Below, one piece after another: positions 44,110 to 55,394 of a DNA stretch of 64,000 nt. Position 1 is the first letter of the stretch; each line of letters starts with the position of its first letter. Below the pieces are notes generated by a model. It was not told the DNA's origin. It saw only the letters and a list, made by a program, of their open reading frames with translations, and searched no databases. The DNA comes from Bettongia penicillata ogilbyi (Eukaryota; Chordata; Mammalia; Diprotodontia; Potoroidae). Position numbers and translations under genes: made by a program. The stretch is taken from contig JAJHZJ010000041.1 in NCBI GenBank assembly GCA_023548195.1, forward strand, positions 1,240,001 to 1,304,000, written 5' to 3'.

Positions 44110-44625
44110 GGTTGGTTGGTTGTCCTTTGTTCTCAAAGAGGACCAAAATGACATCACCTCGATAAAGTCAAGTTTCAACGTGTCCAACTGTGGCTGATCA
44201 GACCAATATGACCTTGAAATGATCTACCACAGATTTGGCACAGATAATCCATGTGAACATTTGGAGTGGATACTCCAAATTTGCACATCCTATAGTTCCC
44301 TTGTGCTGTTTCAATTCTGCTTTGCTCATAGAGCATAGCACGTTGGCAATGTCTCCCATGTCACACAATCAAATCCAAAGTTCTTAAGAGTGTCCTTGTA
44401 TTGCTTCTTCTGACCACCATGTGATCACCTGTCCCATGCTAGTTCTCCATAAAGTAGTCTTTTTGGCAAGTTTAATTTCTGCATTCGAACAACGTGGTCA
44501 GCCTATCACAGTTGGGCTCTCTGAAGCATAGTTTGAATGTGTGGTGGTTTAGTTTGAGCAAGGACCTCAGTATTTAGTACCTTATCTGTGCAGACACTGA
44601 GGTCCTTGCTCAAACTTAAACTGCC
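44110..44625. mobile_element. RTE/BovB-related interspersed repeat
   Basis: GTTGTCCTTTGTTCTCAAAG, CCAACTGTGGCTGATCAGAC, CAATTCTGCTTTGCTCATAG are text I associate with marsupial RTE-type repeats. It interrupts L1 ORF1. Its right end carries a 20-bp inverted repeat (44551-44616). Confidence 0.65.
44551..44616. repeat. Perfect 20-bp inverted repeat with 26-base loop
   Basis: AGTTTGAGCAAGGACCTCAG at 44551-44570 is exactly reverse-complemented at 44597-44616. The pairing continues a few more bases with one indel. Confidence 0.95.
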
Positions 44626-45680
44626 AAAAGCAGAAAAGGTCAAATGGAAAAGGAGGTACAAAAATTCCCTGAAAAAGAAGAGCTCCTTAAAATGGAAAAA
44701 AAAAATAATTCCTTAAAAATTCAGATTGGGCAAGTGGAAGCTAATGACTCCATGACATTTTAAGAAACAAAAGTCAAAACAAAGTCAAAAGAATGAAAAA
44801 AATGGAAGAATATGTGTAATGTTGGGGGGGAAATCAACTGACCTGGAAAATAGATTAAGGATAATTTAAGAATTATTGGATTACCAGAACACCATGATCA
44901 AAGAAAGAGCCTAGATATCATATTTCAAGAAATTATCAAGGAAAACTGCCCTAATTTCTTAGGTCCATAAAGTAAAATAGAAATTGAAAGAACGTACCAA
45001 TCACCTCCTGACAGACAGCCCCAAATGAAAACTCCCAGGAATATTATAACCAAATTCCAGAGCCCCTAGATCAAGGAGAAAATATCACAAGCAGACAGAA
45101 GAAATAGTTCACATATCATGGAGCCATATTCAGGATCACACAAGATTTAGCAGCTCTGACATTAAAGAAATAGAGGGTTTGGAAAATAATATTCCAGAGG
45201 TTAAAGGCAGTAGGGTTACAACCAAGAATAATCTAGCTAGCAAAACTGAGTTATGGTCCTTCATGGTAAAAAAAAAAAAATGTCCATTTAATGAAATAGA
45301 GGACTTTCCAATATCAAAGATACACTTGGGACAGAAAAATACAGAGTTGAAATGAAAGGCTGAAACAGATTCTACAATGCCTTGGCTGAAGTTAAGAGGC
45401 AGGGGTGCCAATTATGATCTCATACAAAGCAAATGCAAAATTAGATGTAATTGAAAGAGATAATCAGGAAAACTACATTGCTAAAAGGAAGCATAGACAA
45501 TGAAGTAATATAAAAAATTTTCACATCAAGTTTTTATGATAAAGACCCCATTTCTCCAATATATAGGGAACTGAGCTGAATTTATAAAAATGAGATTCCC
45601 CATTGCTAAATGATCAAAGGATATGAGTTTTCAGAAGAAGAACTCAAAACTATCTAGTCGTATGAAAATGTATTCTAAAT

Positions 45681-45975
45681 CAGTGCTTCTTAAATGGTGG
45701 GCCACAACCCCATATGGGGTCGTGAAAAATTTGGCAGCAATGAAAGGCTTCTGAACATGCAATGACCAAAAATTAATTCAAAATCAAGCGTGTAATGAAT
45801 CCAAGGTGTTTGTGGCAGCATTTGTCTATGTTGCACCACACAGCTTCACTACAGCCTGGCTTCTGTACACAAAGCATGCACATTTTGCACTGTGCATGCC
45901 CTCAGGCCATGCAATGCCAACAAAGATGCCCAAACAAGAAAAGGGGTTATAGTGGGAAAAGTTTAAGAAGCTCTG
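45681..45975. mobile_element. hAT-type MITE with 8-bp target duplication
   Basis: Terminal inverted repeats CAGTGCTTCTTAAA and the complement of TTTAAGAAGCTCTG. Internal CCACAACCCCATATGGGGTC is typical of mammalian hAT MITEs. Flanks TTCTAAAT (45673-45680) and TTCCAAAT (45976-45983) form an 8-bp target-site duplication, the hAT hallmark. No transposase is encoded. It sits inside the L1 ORF2 remnant. Confidence 0.9.
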
Positions 45976-46799
45976 TTCCAAATAATTATTGAAAAGAGAA
46001 GAGAAATTAAACCATCTCTGAGGTACCACTTCCCACCTATTAGCAGTGATAAATATGGAAGGGGATGAGAGAAAATAGGTACTTTAATGAACTATTTGAG
46101 GGAGTAATGCACTGGTCCAACCATTCTGGAGAACAATCTGGAACTATACACAAAAGGTTATAAAACTATGTATCCCTTTTGATCCAGCAATATATCCCAA
46201 AGAGATCAAAGAAAAAGGACCTATATGAACAAAAATATTTATAACAGTTCTTTTTGTGGTGGCAAAGAATTGGAAATTGAGGGAATACCCATCAAAAGGG
46301 CAACAGCTGAACAAGTTGTGGCATATGATTAGGCTGGAGTACTATTGTGTTAAATGACAAGTGGGGATGGTTTCAGAAGAAACATGGCTTTTAGACCTAT
46401 ATGAACTGATGCAAAGTGAAGTGAGAAGAACCAGATCATTGTGTACAGTAACAGTAATGTTGTAATGATGATCAACTGTGAAAGACTTGGCCTCTCTGAT
46501 CACTACAGTAATCCAAGACAGTTACAAAGACTCACGATGAAGAAATGCTCTCCACCTCCAGAGAGAGAACTGGCAAATTCTGAACACAAAAGGAAGTAGA
46601 ATTTTCTCACTTTATTTTTTTTTGCTTTTTTTGATGATACAGCTAATATGAAAATATATTTTATATAATTTCATATATATAATTGATATATTGTTTGCCT
46701 TCTCAGTGGGTAAGTGAGGGGTGGGAAACAGGAAGAGAATGTGGAAGTCAAAATTTAAAAACAAAAGAATGTTAAAAATAAATATTTTTTTAAAAAGAG

Positions 46800-47205
46800 A
46801 TCATGAGAAAAAACATGGAAAGACTTGCATGAAATAATAACGAGCAAAATGAGCCAAACCAGAAGAACATTGTATCCAGTAAGAGCAATATTATTTTAAG
46901 AATGACTTTGAGTGAATAAGTTATTTTGTCCATTACAAATACCCAAATTAACTATAAAGGACAGATGAAGAAAGACACTACCTGCAGCATACATACATAG
47001 AAGTATGTATAGAATAATTTTACCTATATGTACCTATTTGTATCTAATGGTGGCCATCAGAGGGAAGAAAAAATTTATATGATAATTTTGTTGTATGTTT
47101 GAAAGGAATAGCAAGTTGTGAAGAGTAGATTTGCAGTTTCATGTACAATCATCTTTTTTATTATACTATGTTATGGAAATTCTTGTTTTATTCTATAAAT
47201 TAAAA
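46800..47205 (+). mobile_element. L1 3' end (second family)
   Basis: AAACCAGAAGAACATTGTAT, ATTAACTATAAAGGACAGAT, CTAATGGTGGCCATCAGAGG and an AT-rich end. The same 3' UTR occurs at 50390-50745 and, in complement, at 13730-14090. Confidence 0.85.
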
Positions 47206-47247
47206 ATAAGAGAGACAGAGAGAGAGAGCAAGAGAGAGAGAGAGATC
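47206..47247 (+). repeat. (AG)n microsatellite
   Basis: AGAGAGACAGAGAGAGAGAG run at the end of the L1. Confidence 0.92.
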
Positions 47248-47289
47248 ATGGGTAGTATCAGTATGGACAGTTACAAAATTATATTAATA

Positions 47290-47500
47290 TCCTAAGACAC
47301 TGGTCTGATCATGTCATACCCTTTCTCTGTGACCCTGGGCAAATCACTTAACTTACCTAAACCTCAGTTTCCTCATCTATAAAAAAAAGGAGAAATAATA
47401 TTTCCATGACTATGTGGTTGTGGTTTGAAATCCCAACCAACCCTTAACATTGTGATTTGCACATAATGTGATCAATAAATGTTGAATTAAATTCAATTCC
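47290..47500 (+). repeat. SINE fragment and L2 3' end
   Basis: 47320-47395 holds TGTGACCCTGGGCAAATCAC and CTCAGTTTCCTCATCTATAA from the SINE. 47450-47500 has GATCAATAAATGTTGAATTA like an L2 tail. Confidence 0.65.
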
Positions 47501-47639
47501 TATGTGTAGAGTAAACTGTATTAAGAGCATATAAGAACCCCTAAGGAGGTGTGGCTTGGAAGTAACTATCAGGACCTCATTTCTGGCTTTTATATCCTAA
47601 GGGAAATTTGGATGGCCAAAAGATGCCCAGGTGACTTGA

Positions 47640-48150
47640 GTTTTACTGGTTATTCCCCATTCCCCTTCCCATGGTCCTTCCCCTTCCCCTTCCCTTTGTC
47701 TTGAGCCTACTGCACTCTGAAGCTCAGACATCTTGGGGCCCCTGCCCCCTGCCTAAAGGCTCTCTTCTGGACCCTCCTGGCTTCAGAGTGATTATCAGTA
47801 GTAACTGTTGCTGTTTCCCTCTTAGCCTGATGTCTTTATTTTTCTTTGCCTCATTAAAGGGGCCATCCCTTTCTTAAACAGGCTTATTCAATGAATGGGC
47901 ATTACCTCACCCTAAGTGAGTACCTGCATAGACCTTGGCCTAAAAGGGCCAAGGTCTCCCAGTGCATCCTGGGTCATCTCCAGTCATCCTGAGGAATATC
48001 AGGTCACTGGACTCAGATGACTCTGGAGGAGAAGTGAGGCTGGTGACCTGCACAGCCCTCTCTCACTCAAAACAAAGTCAAGTGTAAGTCATGTCATCAT
48101 TTCTCTGATGGCATGGTCTTCCTCAGCAATGAAGGACGAACACAATCCTA
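47640..48150 (-). mobile_element. SINE-like/RTE-related composite repeat
   Basis: 47850-48150 is the complement of a repeat also found at 59393-59704 (AATGAATGGGCATTACCTCA, CCAGTGCATCCTGGGTCATC, GGTGACCTGCACAGCCCTCT, CAGCAATGAAGGACGAACAC). A pyrimidine-rich segment lies next to it at 47640-47850, in the same relative place as the purine-rich segment of the other copy. Confidence 0.65.
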
Positions 48151-48484
48151 AGGGAAAGGGTACCAGTTTCCTGGAAGCTCTGGTGTCTGTGATTAGACTG
48201 TCAGCATATTTCTGGTCATAAGGAAGAATTGTAGGGAAGGGTACCATGAAAGGATTTGAGCAGCACCATCAGGAGACATATAATGACCTGTCTCCTGGCA
48301 GAAAAGACACTGACAGGTCCGCTTACTTTACATTATCTGGCCCATGATTCTTCCATAATATCTGAAACTGAATATTGGAATCAATCATTTTGATGAAGGT
48401 ATTGAGCCATAAATCCTGTTAAAATAAAGGTTACCTGGGAAAAGGATATATTACGTTAAACCTTAAAAATTAATTTAAGAGAAT

Positions 48485-48650
48485 AGGACAGCACTGAGAC
48501 CTTAGAGGATCATCTGAACTTCTCATTTTAAAAATGGGGAAATTAAGACCCATGGAGGTAAAAAAAAAAAAAAGATAACAGAATTGAGCTACGACTGAAA
48601 CCCAAGTCTTGGTTCCAAGTTGGGTATTCTCTCCAATATCTTCTATAGTT
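48485..48650 (+). repeat. MIR fragment
   Basis: CATTTTAAAAATGGGGAAAT, TTAAGACCCATGGAGGT and the following GAAACCCAAGTCTTGGTTCC, with an A-run inside. Confidence 0.7.
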
Positions 48651-48689
48651 ATTATCTTATGTAGGACAACCCCCTAGAACAATGCGCTA

Positions 48690-48790
48690 TGACACTGATA
48701 AGGTTTAATGGGAAATGAAAGGCAAAGTCTAAACCAGAGGCCCCATGTGGCCATCTAGGTCCTGAAGGCTCCAGGTTCTCTACCCCTGGT
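48690..48790. mobile_element. hAT fold-back MITE fragment
   Basis: GAGGCCCCATGTGGCCATCT, AGGTCCTGAAGGCTCCAGG and the terminus CTCTACCCCTG match the element at 58526-58719. Confidence 0.6.
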
Positions 48791-48919
48791 CTAGAGCTCA
48801 GGAGAGAGGAAAACTGAGGCGACACCTCTGGGGGTGGGGTCTCTAAAGCCATCCTTACCTTTATGCTGTCCATTGACAGTTTTCAAGGAAAAATTGCCAA
48901 AGAGGAATTTTACTTTTTG

Positions 48920-49445
48920 TCTAGTACAAGGCTTAATCTAGAGTCTATAAACTTGGAAGGGGAACTTTTTGTATTTTTATTTTCACTAGCCTCTAAGTAA
49001 AATTTAGCATTTTCTTCAATCATTTCAAAACATTACTGTGAGAAAGGGTCTATAGTCTTTACCAATCCATCAAAGGGATCCATACAGGGATGTGCCAGAG
49101 CCAGTTTGGACCTGGAACAGCAAATAAACCGGTTTGGCTAAATCAGGGAATGAATAAGGGCAGGGATATGCAGAAGCCAGGTGCAACCAGCGTGTATCTA
49201 TTTATTAAATTTCCAGTGTGAGCAGTTACACTTCAGAAATTAGCAAACTACAAATCAAGGCTTCATTTATTGTTTTATAAATTATCTAGATTTAAGAAAG
49301 TGATGAAGAAAATGTTGGTAACGCAGATTAAACATAAACACGTGTCATGAGGTCATCCCCCTGCCCCACAAAGAGACAATTATTAAACATTTACCAGAAA
49401 ACCTCTGAGTTTATGACACAAAAAAGTTATAAAATCCTGGTCTAG
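48920..49445. mobile_element. hAT MITE, split by an unidentified insert
   Basis: 48930-49090 (AACATTACTGTGAGAAAGGG, CCAATCCATCAAAGGGATCC) and 49405-49445 (TATGACACAAAAAAGTTATA, ending TCCTGGTCTA) fit the family of 17597-17791 in order. The intervening 300 bases (49095-49400, starting GATGTGCCAGAGCCAGTTTG) are not recognised and may be another transposon. Confidence 0.6.
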
Positions 49446-49469
49446 CGTATGTGCTAAGAAAGGGAGCTA

Positions 49470-49995
49470 GAATAAAAACAGGTATTTATTAAATTCCTTT
49501 TATGTGCCAGGCACTGTGCTAAATGCTTGGGATACAAAGAAAAGCAAAACAACAGCAACAAAAACCAGTCCCTCCCTCATAGAGGGTCTCAGTCTAATGG
49601 GAGAAATAATATGCAAACTATTATATGCAAACCATACCTATATCTAAGTATGATAAACTAGACATAATCTCAAAGGGAAAACACCAACATAAAGAAAACC
49701 AGGAAATGGCTGTTAAAGAAGGTAGGATTGTAGCTGAGACTTGGAGAAAGTGAGGAAAGTCAGCAGGCAAAGATGAGGAGGGAGAGACGTGTCCAGGCAT
49801 GGGTGACAACCAATGAAAATATTCATTCAGAGAATGAAGTGTTTGTTGTGTGGGAGGAACAGCATTGGAAGCCAATGTCAGTGGAGGACATGAGGAGGAG
49901 TAAGGTATAAGAAGACTGGAAAGGTCCAGGTTAGGAAGGGCTTTAAATGCCAAATAGGATTTTATATTTGATCCTGGAGGTAATGGAGAGCCACT
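49470..49995 (-). mobile_element. L2 LINE, long 3' end
   Basis: The clearest extended L2 3' end in the window: GTGCCAGGCACTGTGCTAAA, ACCAGTCCCTCCCTCATAGA, TGTCCAGGCATGGGTGACAA, TAAGAAGACTGGAAAGGTCC, GGCTTTAAATGCCAAATAGG and TTGATCCTGGAGGTAATGGA, all in complement. The 148-codon minus open frame here is a fragment of L2 ORF2 and tail. Confidence 0.9.
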
Positions 49996-50389
49996 ATTGT
50001 ATAAGGCAACTTCTTTGTTTCTCCTTACAACACCTCCTTGACTGCACGTAATCTTTAATATATACATAAGGGATACGTGATCTCATATATAAATATACAT
50101 GCAAATACACAAGACTTTATCTGAATTCTAAGATCGGTAACTAAATTTTCCTGAGTCTCCAAGCTACTCCAACTTTTGTATTTATCTTATGGAAATGCCT
50201 AGAAGAGCTCTGGAGGAGCACTTGAAGTGTTTTAATTGATTGGCTGATTGATTGAATCATTCAGGCCACTCTGAATTGTCAAAGAAGACTTCTTAAAATG
50301 AGATCTGGGAACTTTGTGAATGACAAATGAGAATGGGATAAATTGGGTGAGGAGGGCATTCCTAAAGAGGTTGTCAGATAAAAAGTAGA

Positions 50390-50745
50390 AGTGGTTTTTA
50401 TAACAATATATTATTTTGAGCAATTTTTTGACTATTATAAATATCCAAAATAACTATAAAGGATGTATGAAGAAAGATGCTAACTGTATCCAGAGAAAGA
50501 ACTGATAAATAGAAGTATGTATAAAATAATTTTATATATAAACATATTTGTATCTAATGGTAGCCATCTTAGGGGGAAGAAGAAAAAAAAGAAATTTACA
50601 TGATAACTATTATATGTTTAAAAGAAATAGCAAACTGTACATAATAGATGAACAGTTTCTTGTGAAATCATCTTTCTTTATTATACTCTATAGCAGAAAT
50701 GCTCATTTTATTCCATAAATTAAAAATAAAATAAATAAATGAGGA
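50390..50745 (+). mobile_element. L1 3' end (second family)
   Basis: AACTATAAAGGATGTATGAA, TATCTAATGGTAGCCATCTT, GCTCATTTTATTCCATAAAT. Confidence 0.83.
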
Positions 50746-50749
50746 AAAA

Positions 50750-51230
50750 ATTAAAAAGTGGGAGTGGGGGGAGTCTAAACTGAGTAAATATGGTAAGAGC
50801 ACTGAGTATGGGCTTGCATGAAGCAGACAGAAAAATAAGTCAGTAGTGCTTATGGGAAAATGTAGATGTAAAAGCAGAAGATTTCAATAAGAATCCATTT
50901 ATTAAATTTATTGAAGATAAAATCAGTGTTTCATTGCAGAAAGATAAAATATTTGGAGAAACATATCATGAATCTATTAAAAATTGATATAGTAGCCCAA
51001 AAATACACACTTCAATCCAGTCTAACAAGCATTTAAGTAACCACTAGCTAGTATTAAGCATGTTAAAAGACCATAAACATTTTTCTGAGCAAACACAAAT
51101 CATTAAAAATCACACAAAAGAGGTTTAAATTACCTAATAAGACAAGACAAATCTTACGTCTACCAGAATGGAAAAATAGGCTCACATTTGTGTGTATGTA
51201 TGTAGGGTAGGTATGCATGTGTGTATGTAT
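50750..51230. other. Upstream DNA with no recognised feature
   Basis: AT-rich; a GTATGT-rich stretch lies at 51190-51235. Confidence 0.4.
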
Positions 51231-51234
51231 GTGT

Positions 51235-51640
51235 GCTGATACTGGCAGGACTAGAGTGAAAACAGACATTCTTAACAAATTATTACTGGGATTGTAGACT
51301 GTTTTGAACATTTTGGAGAGTAATATGTCAAGATACAATTAGGGCACAAAACTGATACCTTTTGATCCAATGTTGAGATTTCATCCTAAAAGTATCACAA
51401 AAAGGAAATAAAGGTTCTGTCTTTAACAGCTGCTATTATTTGCAATTACAAAAGAAAAAAACAATGTTGATCCAATTGAAGAATGGCTGAATAAATTATG
51501 GTATATTAATAGAATTGAATATCATGAAGTGATAAAATAATGAATATGAAACATACAAGGAAATATGGAATGACCTATATGAAATGATGTAATGTATACA
51601 AGTTGATGAACATTTTTTTAAAAAAAGGAAAAATAACAAA
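51235..51640 (+). mobile_element. Old L1 3' fragment
   Basis: GGGATTGTAGACTGTTTTGA, ATTGAAGAATGGCTGAATAA, TATGGTATATTAATAGAATT and TATGAAATGATGTAATG follow L1 order, heavily mutated. Confidence 0.65.
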
Positions 51641-51698
51641 ACATGCTGTCTCTTTATTTCATGCGTTCAATTATTTTGTTAATAGTTAAAAATTTTTT

Positions 51699-52086
51699 TA
51701 GTTAAATTTATTTATTTAACTTTTTACATTCATTTTCACAAAATTTTGGGATCCAAATTTTCTTCCCATTTGTCCCCTCCTCCTACCCCAATACAACAAG
51801 CTTTCTAATTTCCCCTATCACCAATCTGTCCTCTCTTCTATCATCCTTCCCTTCCCTTGTCCCCATCTTCTCTTGTCCCCATCTTCTCTTTTGTCCTGTA
51901 GGGCCAGATAACTTCCCATTCCCCATTACCTGTATTTCTTATTCCTAGTAGCAAGAACAATACTCGACAGAGATAATTTGCCCCATTCCATTTCTCCCTC
52001 TCTCCTCCCAATACATTTCTCTCTCACCGCTTTACTTCATTTTTTAAAGGTATGATCCCATCCTATTCAATTCACTCTGTGTTCTC

Positions 52087-52126
<40 letters not shown>

Positions 52127-54080
52127 CCCACCAACTACCCAGATACTGAAAAGTTTCAAGAGTTACAAATATTGTTGTCCCATGTAGGAATGTAAACAGT
52201 TCAACTTTAGTAAGTCCCTTATGACTATTCTTTACTATTTACCTTTTCAAGCTTCTTTTCATTCTTGTGTTTGATAGTCATATTTTCTTTTGAGCTCTGG
52301 TCTTTTCATCAAGAATGCATGCAAGTCCTTTACTTCCTTCAATGACCATTTTTTCCCCTGAAGTATTATACTCAGTTTTGCTGGGTAGGTGATTCTTGGT
52401 TTTAGTCCTAGTTCCTTTGACTTCTGGAATATCATATTCCAAGGGCTTCAATCCCTTAATGTGGAAGCTGCTAGATCTTGTGTTATCCTGATTGTATTTC
52501 CACAATACTTGAATTATTTCTTTCTAGCTGCTTGAAATATTTTTTCCTTGACCTGGGAACTCTGGAATTTGGCCACAATGTTCCTAGGAGTTTCTCTTTT
52601 TGGATCTCTTTCAGGCAGTGATCAGTGGATTCCTTCAATACTTATTTTGCCCTCTGGTTCTAGAATATCAGGGCAGTTTTCCTTGATAATTTCATGAAAG
52701 ATGATGTCTAGGCTATTTTTTTGATCATGGCTTTCAGGTAGTCCCATAATTTTTAAGTTGTCTCTCCTGGATCTATTTTCCAGTTCAGTTGTTTTTCCCA
52801 TGAGATAGTTCACATTCTCTTCCATTTTTTCATTCTTTTGGTTTTGTTTTGTGATTTCTTGGTTTCTCAGAAAGTCATTAGACTCCATCTGTTCCATTCT
52901 AATTTTGAAAAAACTATTTTCTTCAGTGAGCTTTTGAACCTCTTTTTCCATTTGGCTAATTCTGCTTTTTAAAGCATTCTTCTCCTCATTTGGCTTTTTG
53001 AACCTCTTTTGCCAGTTGAGTGAGCCTATTTTTCAAGGTGTTATTTTCTTCAGCATTTTTTTGGGTCTCCTTTAGCAAGGTGTTGACCTGCTTTTCATGT
53101 TTTTCTTGCATCTCTCTCATTTCTCTTCCCAATTTTTCCCCCACCTGTGTAACTTGATTTTCAAAATCCTTTCAAAATCCAGCTCTTCCATGGCCTGAGC
53201 CCATTGAATATTTATTTTGGATGTTTGGGATACAGAAGCCTTGACTTCTATGTCTTTCCATGATGGTAGGCATTGTTATTCCTCATCAGAAAGGATGGGA
53301 GAAGATATCTGTTCACCAAGAAAGTAACCTTCTATAGTCTTTTCCCCCTTTTCTGGGCATTTTCCCAGTCAGTTACTTGACTTCTGAGAATCCTCTCCAC
53401 CTCTGCCTTGCCTCCAGATCTGCCCAGCTAGTGCTTGGGGTCTGAGATTCAAATGCTGCTTCCCAGCCTCAGGGCTTTCCGCAGGGTCAGGGCTGTAATT
53501 CAGTGTGAGATTAAGTTCAGGTGCTCAGGTGGGGGCAGGGCTGCTATTCAGTGTGAGATTAAGTTCAGGTGCATGGGTGGGGCAGGGCCACCTCACAGGG
53601 CTCAGTTCCCTCAGGGGGTTTATGTGGAGACCTTCAATAATGGATCAGAGCTCCTGTCTGCTTTGGGAGCCCCTGTCCTCCACTGCCTCTGCTGCTGCCT
53701 CCCAAGGGGGCCTGAGCTATGGAGACACCCCACTCCCCTCTCAGCCAGCCAAACAGGCTCTCTCACTGACCTTTGGTGTCTGTGGGTGGAGGGACCCGCG
53801 AGGATGCTGGAGATTCTGTTCCTGAAGCCTGCTCAGATCTGCTCCTCTCAGTGCAGCTCGACCAAGGCAGTGCTGGGCTCTGCTCCAGGTCCGGTGCGTG
53901 GCAGACCTTTGGTGTCGGTTTTCCAGGGCTCTCTGGAACAGAAATCTCCTCCACTCTGTTGCTGTGTGGCTTCCGCTGCTCCAGAATTTGTTGGGAGTTC
54001 TTCTTTATAGGTATTTTTTGCGCTGTGGGTTCAGAGCTAGCATATGTGAGTCTTTCTACTGTGCCATCTTGGCTCCTCTG
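51699..54080 (-). mobile_element. ORF1-only L1 (HAL1-like), near full length, with target duplication
   Basis: In minus-strand order: a 5' end starting CAGAGGAGCCAAGATGGCAC at 54080; a GC-rich 5' UTR to about 53290; ORF1 with a coiled coil and trimerisation part (KLTEENSFFKIRMEQMESND, ELENRSRRDNLKIMGLPESH) and a C-terminal part (SHIKGLKPLEYDIPEVKGTR-like text at 52440-52500) ending about 52270; then a CA repeat and a G-rich polypurine 3' UTR; then a TAAA-rich tail. No endonuclease or reverse transcriptase lies between ORF1 and the 3' UTR. The flanks GTTAAAAATTTTTTTA (51685-51700) and GTTAAAATTTTTA (54081-54093) look like a target duplication with homopolymer slippage. ORF1 is broken by frameshifts. 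Elements of this type depend on L1 ORF2p in trans. Confidence 0.78.
52086..52122 (+). repeat. (TG)n microsatellite within the L1 3' UTR
   Basis: CTGTCTGTGTGTGTGTGTGT run, part of the HAL1-like element. Confidence 0.93.
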
Positions 54081-54259
54081 GTTAAAATTTTTATAATAAA
54101 AACCAGTTTTAAATTCATGGGGCAAATGGATATTTATTTTGTTATTTATTCTAAATTTATACAACTATGAAACCCTAAATGGAACAAGAAAAAACAGTTC
54201 TATGAAATAACCAGTATTGGTCCCAGAAGGCTACTGATTCCTCTCATCTTATTCCTTGA

Positions 54260-54860
54260 CTGCAGAATGTCCTGAGGGAAACTCATAAAAACAAGGTCAT
54301 TTCAGTAATGGTACGTAAAATCACCAGATCACTTACTGCTGCTTGGCAGTTCTGCCCTAGTCTTATTACTTTACCTGTCTCACTCTCTGTAGTATCTACT
54401 GGATATCTCTTTCCTCAGTTGTAACTCTTCCTTACTCTCATAGCAAACCTTCCATAGGGCTCACTCAACATCTTTCCTCCTCAATATTTGTAGCCACCAT
54501 CATCGTCCATCCTTCCCCTACTTCCCCCATTTTCCCCCAGGTTAAAGGAATGTGTCTTGACAAGTACTAATATCTCAAAGGGAGAAATAATCCTAGGCTA
54601 TTTTTTTCTGCTGTATCCTTGGTCTCATCCTGTCCTCATCCTTCCAGGATCCTGTTCAAACAGCCACCTCCTCTCTCTCCTGTATCATCTAGCCCTCTCT
54701 CTTGATCCTTTTCTGTTTGCCTACAGATATATTAAGATTTTTATCCTGGAAAAAACTTCCCCATAGTTATTTTACTCTGTCCAACTACAAGCCTATCTCT
54801 GCCCTGCTTTTCACTCAATATTCTTGGAGGGATGGAACAGTAAATAATCTATAACTGATA
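54260..54860 (+). mobile_element. Probable L2/CR1-clade fragment
   Basis: Pyrimidine-rich text (CTTTACCTGTCTCACTCTCT, CTTGGTCTCATCCTGTCCTC, ACTACAAGCCTATCTCTGCC) has the look of the ORF2 region of L2, but no motif is decisive. Confidence 0.4.
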
Positions 54861-55044
54861 TTTCCACTTCTTTACCACCATTCTTTCTTTAGTCTCAATC
54901 CCTAACATTTAAATGAAAAGATCAAAATTTCTTCTTAAATAATAACAAATTTTTGTCAGTCCTTATGTTCATTGAATTCTCTACATCATTTGAGTTTGCT
55001 GGTCACACCTTCCCTTACCTTCAATAAGCATAGAAATCCACTTG

Positions 55045-55232
55045 ATTGGTCATTCCAGTTGTGTCTGACTCTTCATATCCCCATTTGGGTTTTTTTTGGC
55101 AAAGATACTAAGATGGCTTTCCATTTCCTTCTCCAGCTCATTTTACAGATGAGGAAAGCGAGTCAAATAGGGTTGTGACTTGCCTAGCACACAGCTAGTG
55201 TCTGAGGTCAGATATGAATTCAGTTGACCTAA
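55045..55232 (-). mobile_element. Marsupial tRNA-derived SINE
   Basis: GTCATTCCAGTTGTGTCTGA, TTTGGCAAAGATACTAAGAT, CATTTTACAGATGAGGAAAG and CACAGCTAGTGTCTGAGGTC are the complement of the family. Confidence 0.9.
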
Positions 55233-55345
55233 AGTATCTATTAGGTACCTACTATGCATAAAGCATTCTGCTGGGAACTGAAAATAGAAACACAGAGACA
55301 GAACAGTCCCTGACTTTCAAGGATCTCATATTTTAGTGGAACATT
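55233..55345 (-). mobile_element. L2 3' end
   Basis: TAGGTACCTACTATGCATAA, AACAGTCCCTGACTTTCAAG, GATCTCATATTTTAGTGG. Confidence 0.8.
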
Positions 55346-55394
55346 ACCTCTTTCTGAGTGTGCCTTCTTTAATTTCACTTCATTATACCACATT

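Larger units (their letters stand above)
43005..46795 (+). mobile_element. Internally deleted L1 LINE, interrupted by two later insertions
   Basis: The 5' end GAGCCAAAATGGTAGAGTAC is typical of marsupial L1. A 5' UTR runs to about 43700. Then comes decayed ORF1 with a coiled-coil stretch (QEFLKELKKELRAVEEKLGK at 43890-43950), and the RNA-binding C-terminal part to about 45400. At about 45420 the sequence passes straight to the last part of ORF2 and the 3' UTR (GTGGTGGCAAAGAATTGGAA, GATGCAAAGTGAAGTGAGAA), without endonuclease or reverse transcriptase. It is split by an RTE-like repeat (44110-44625) and a hAT MITE (45681-45975). Many stops; not functional. Confidence 0.82.

Noticed and set aside
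49621..50067. 148-codon minus-strand open frame
   Set aside because: It falls inside an L2 3' end and reads decayed L2 text, not a host gene.
53435..54010. 191-codon plus-strand open frame
   Set aside because: It is antisense to the 5' UTR of the HAL1-like L1 and has no known domain.
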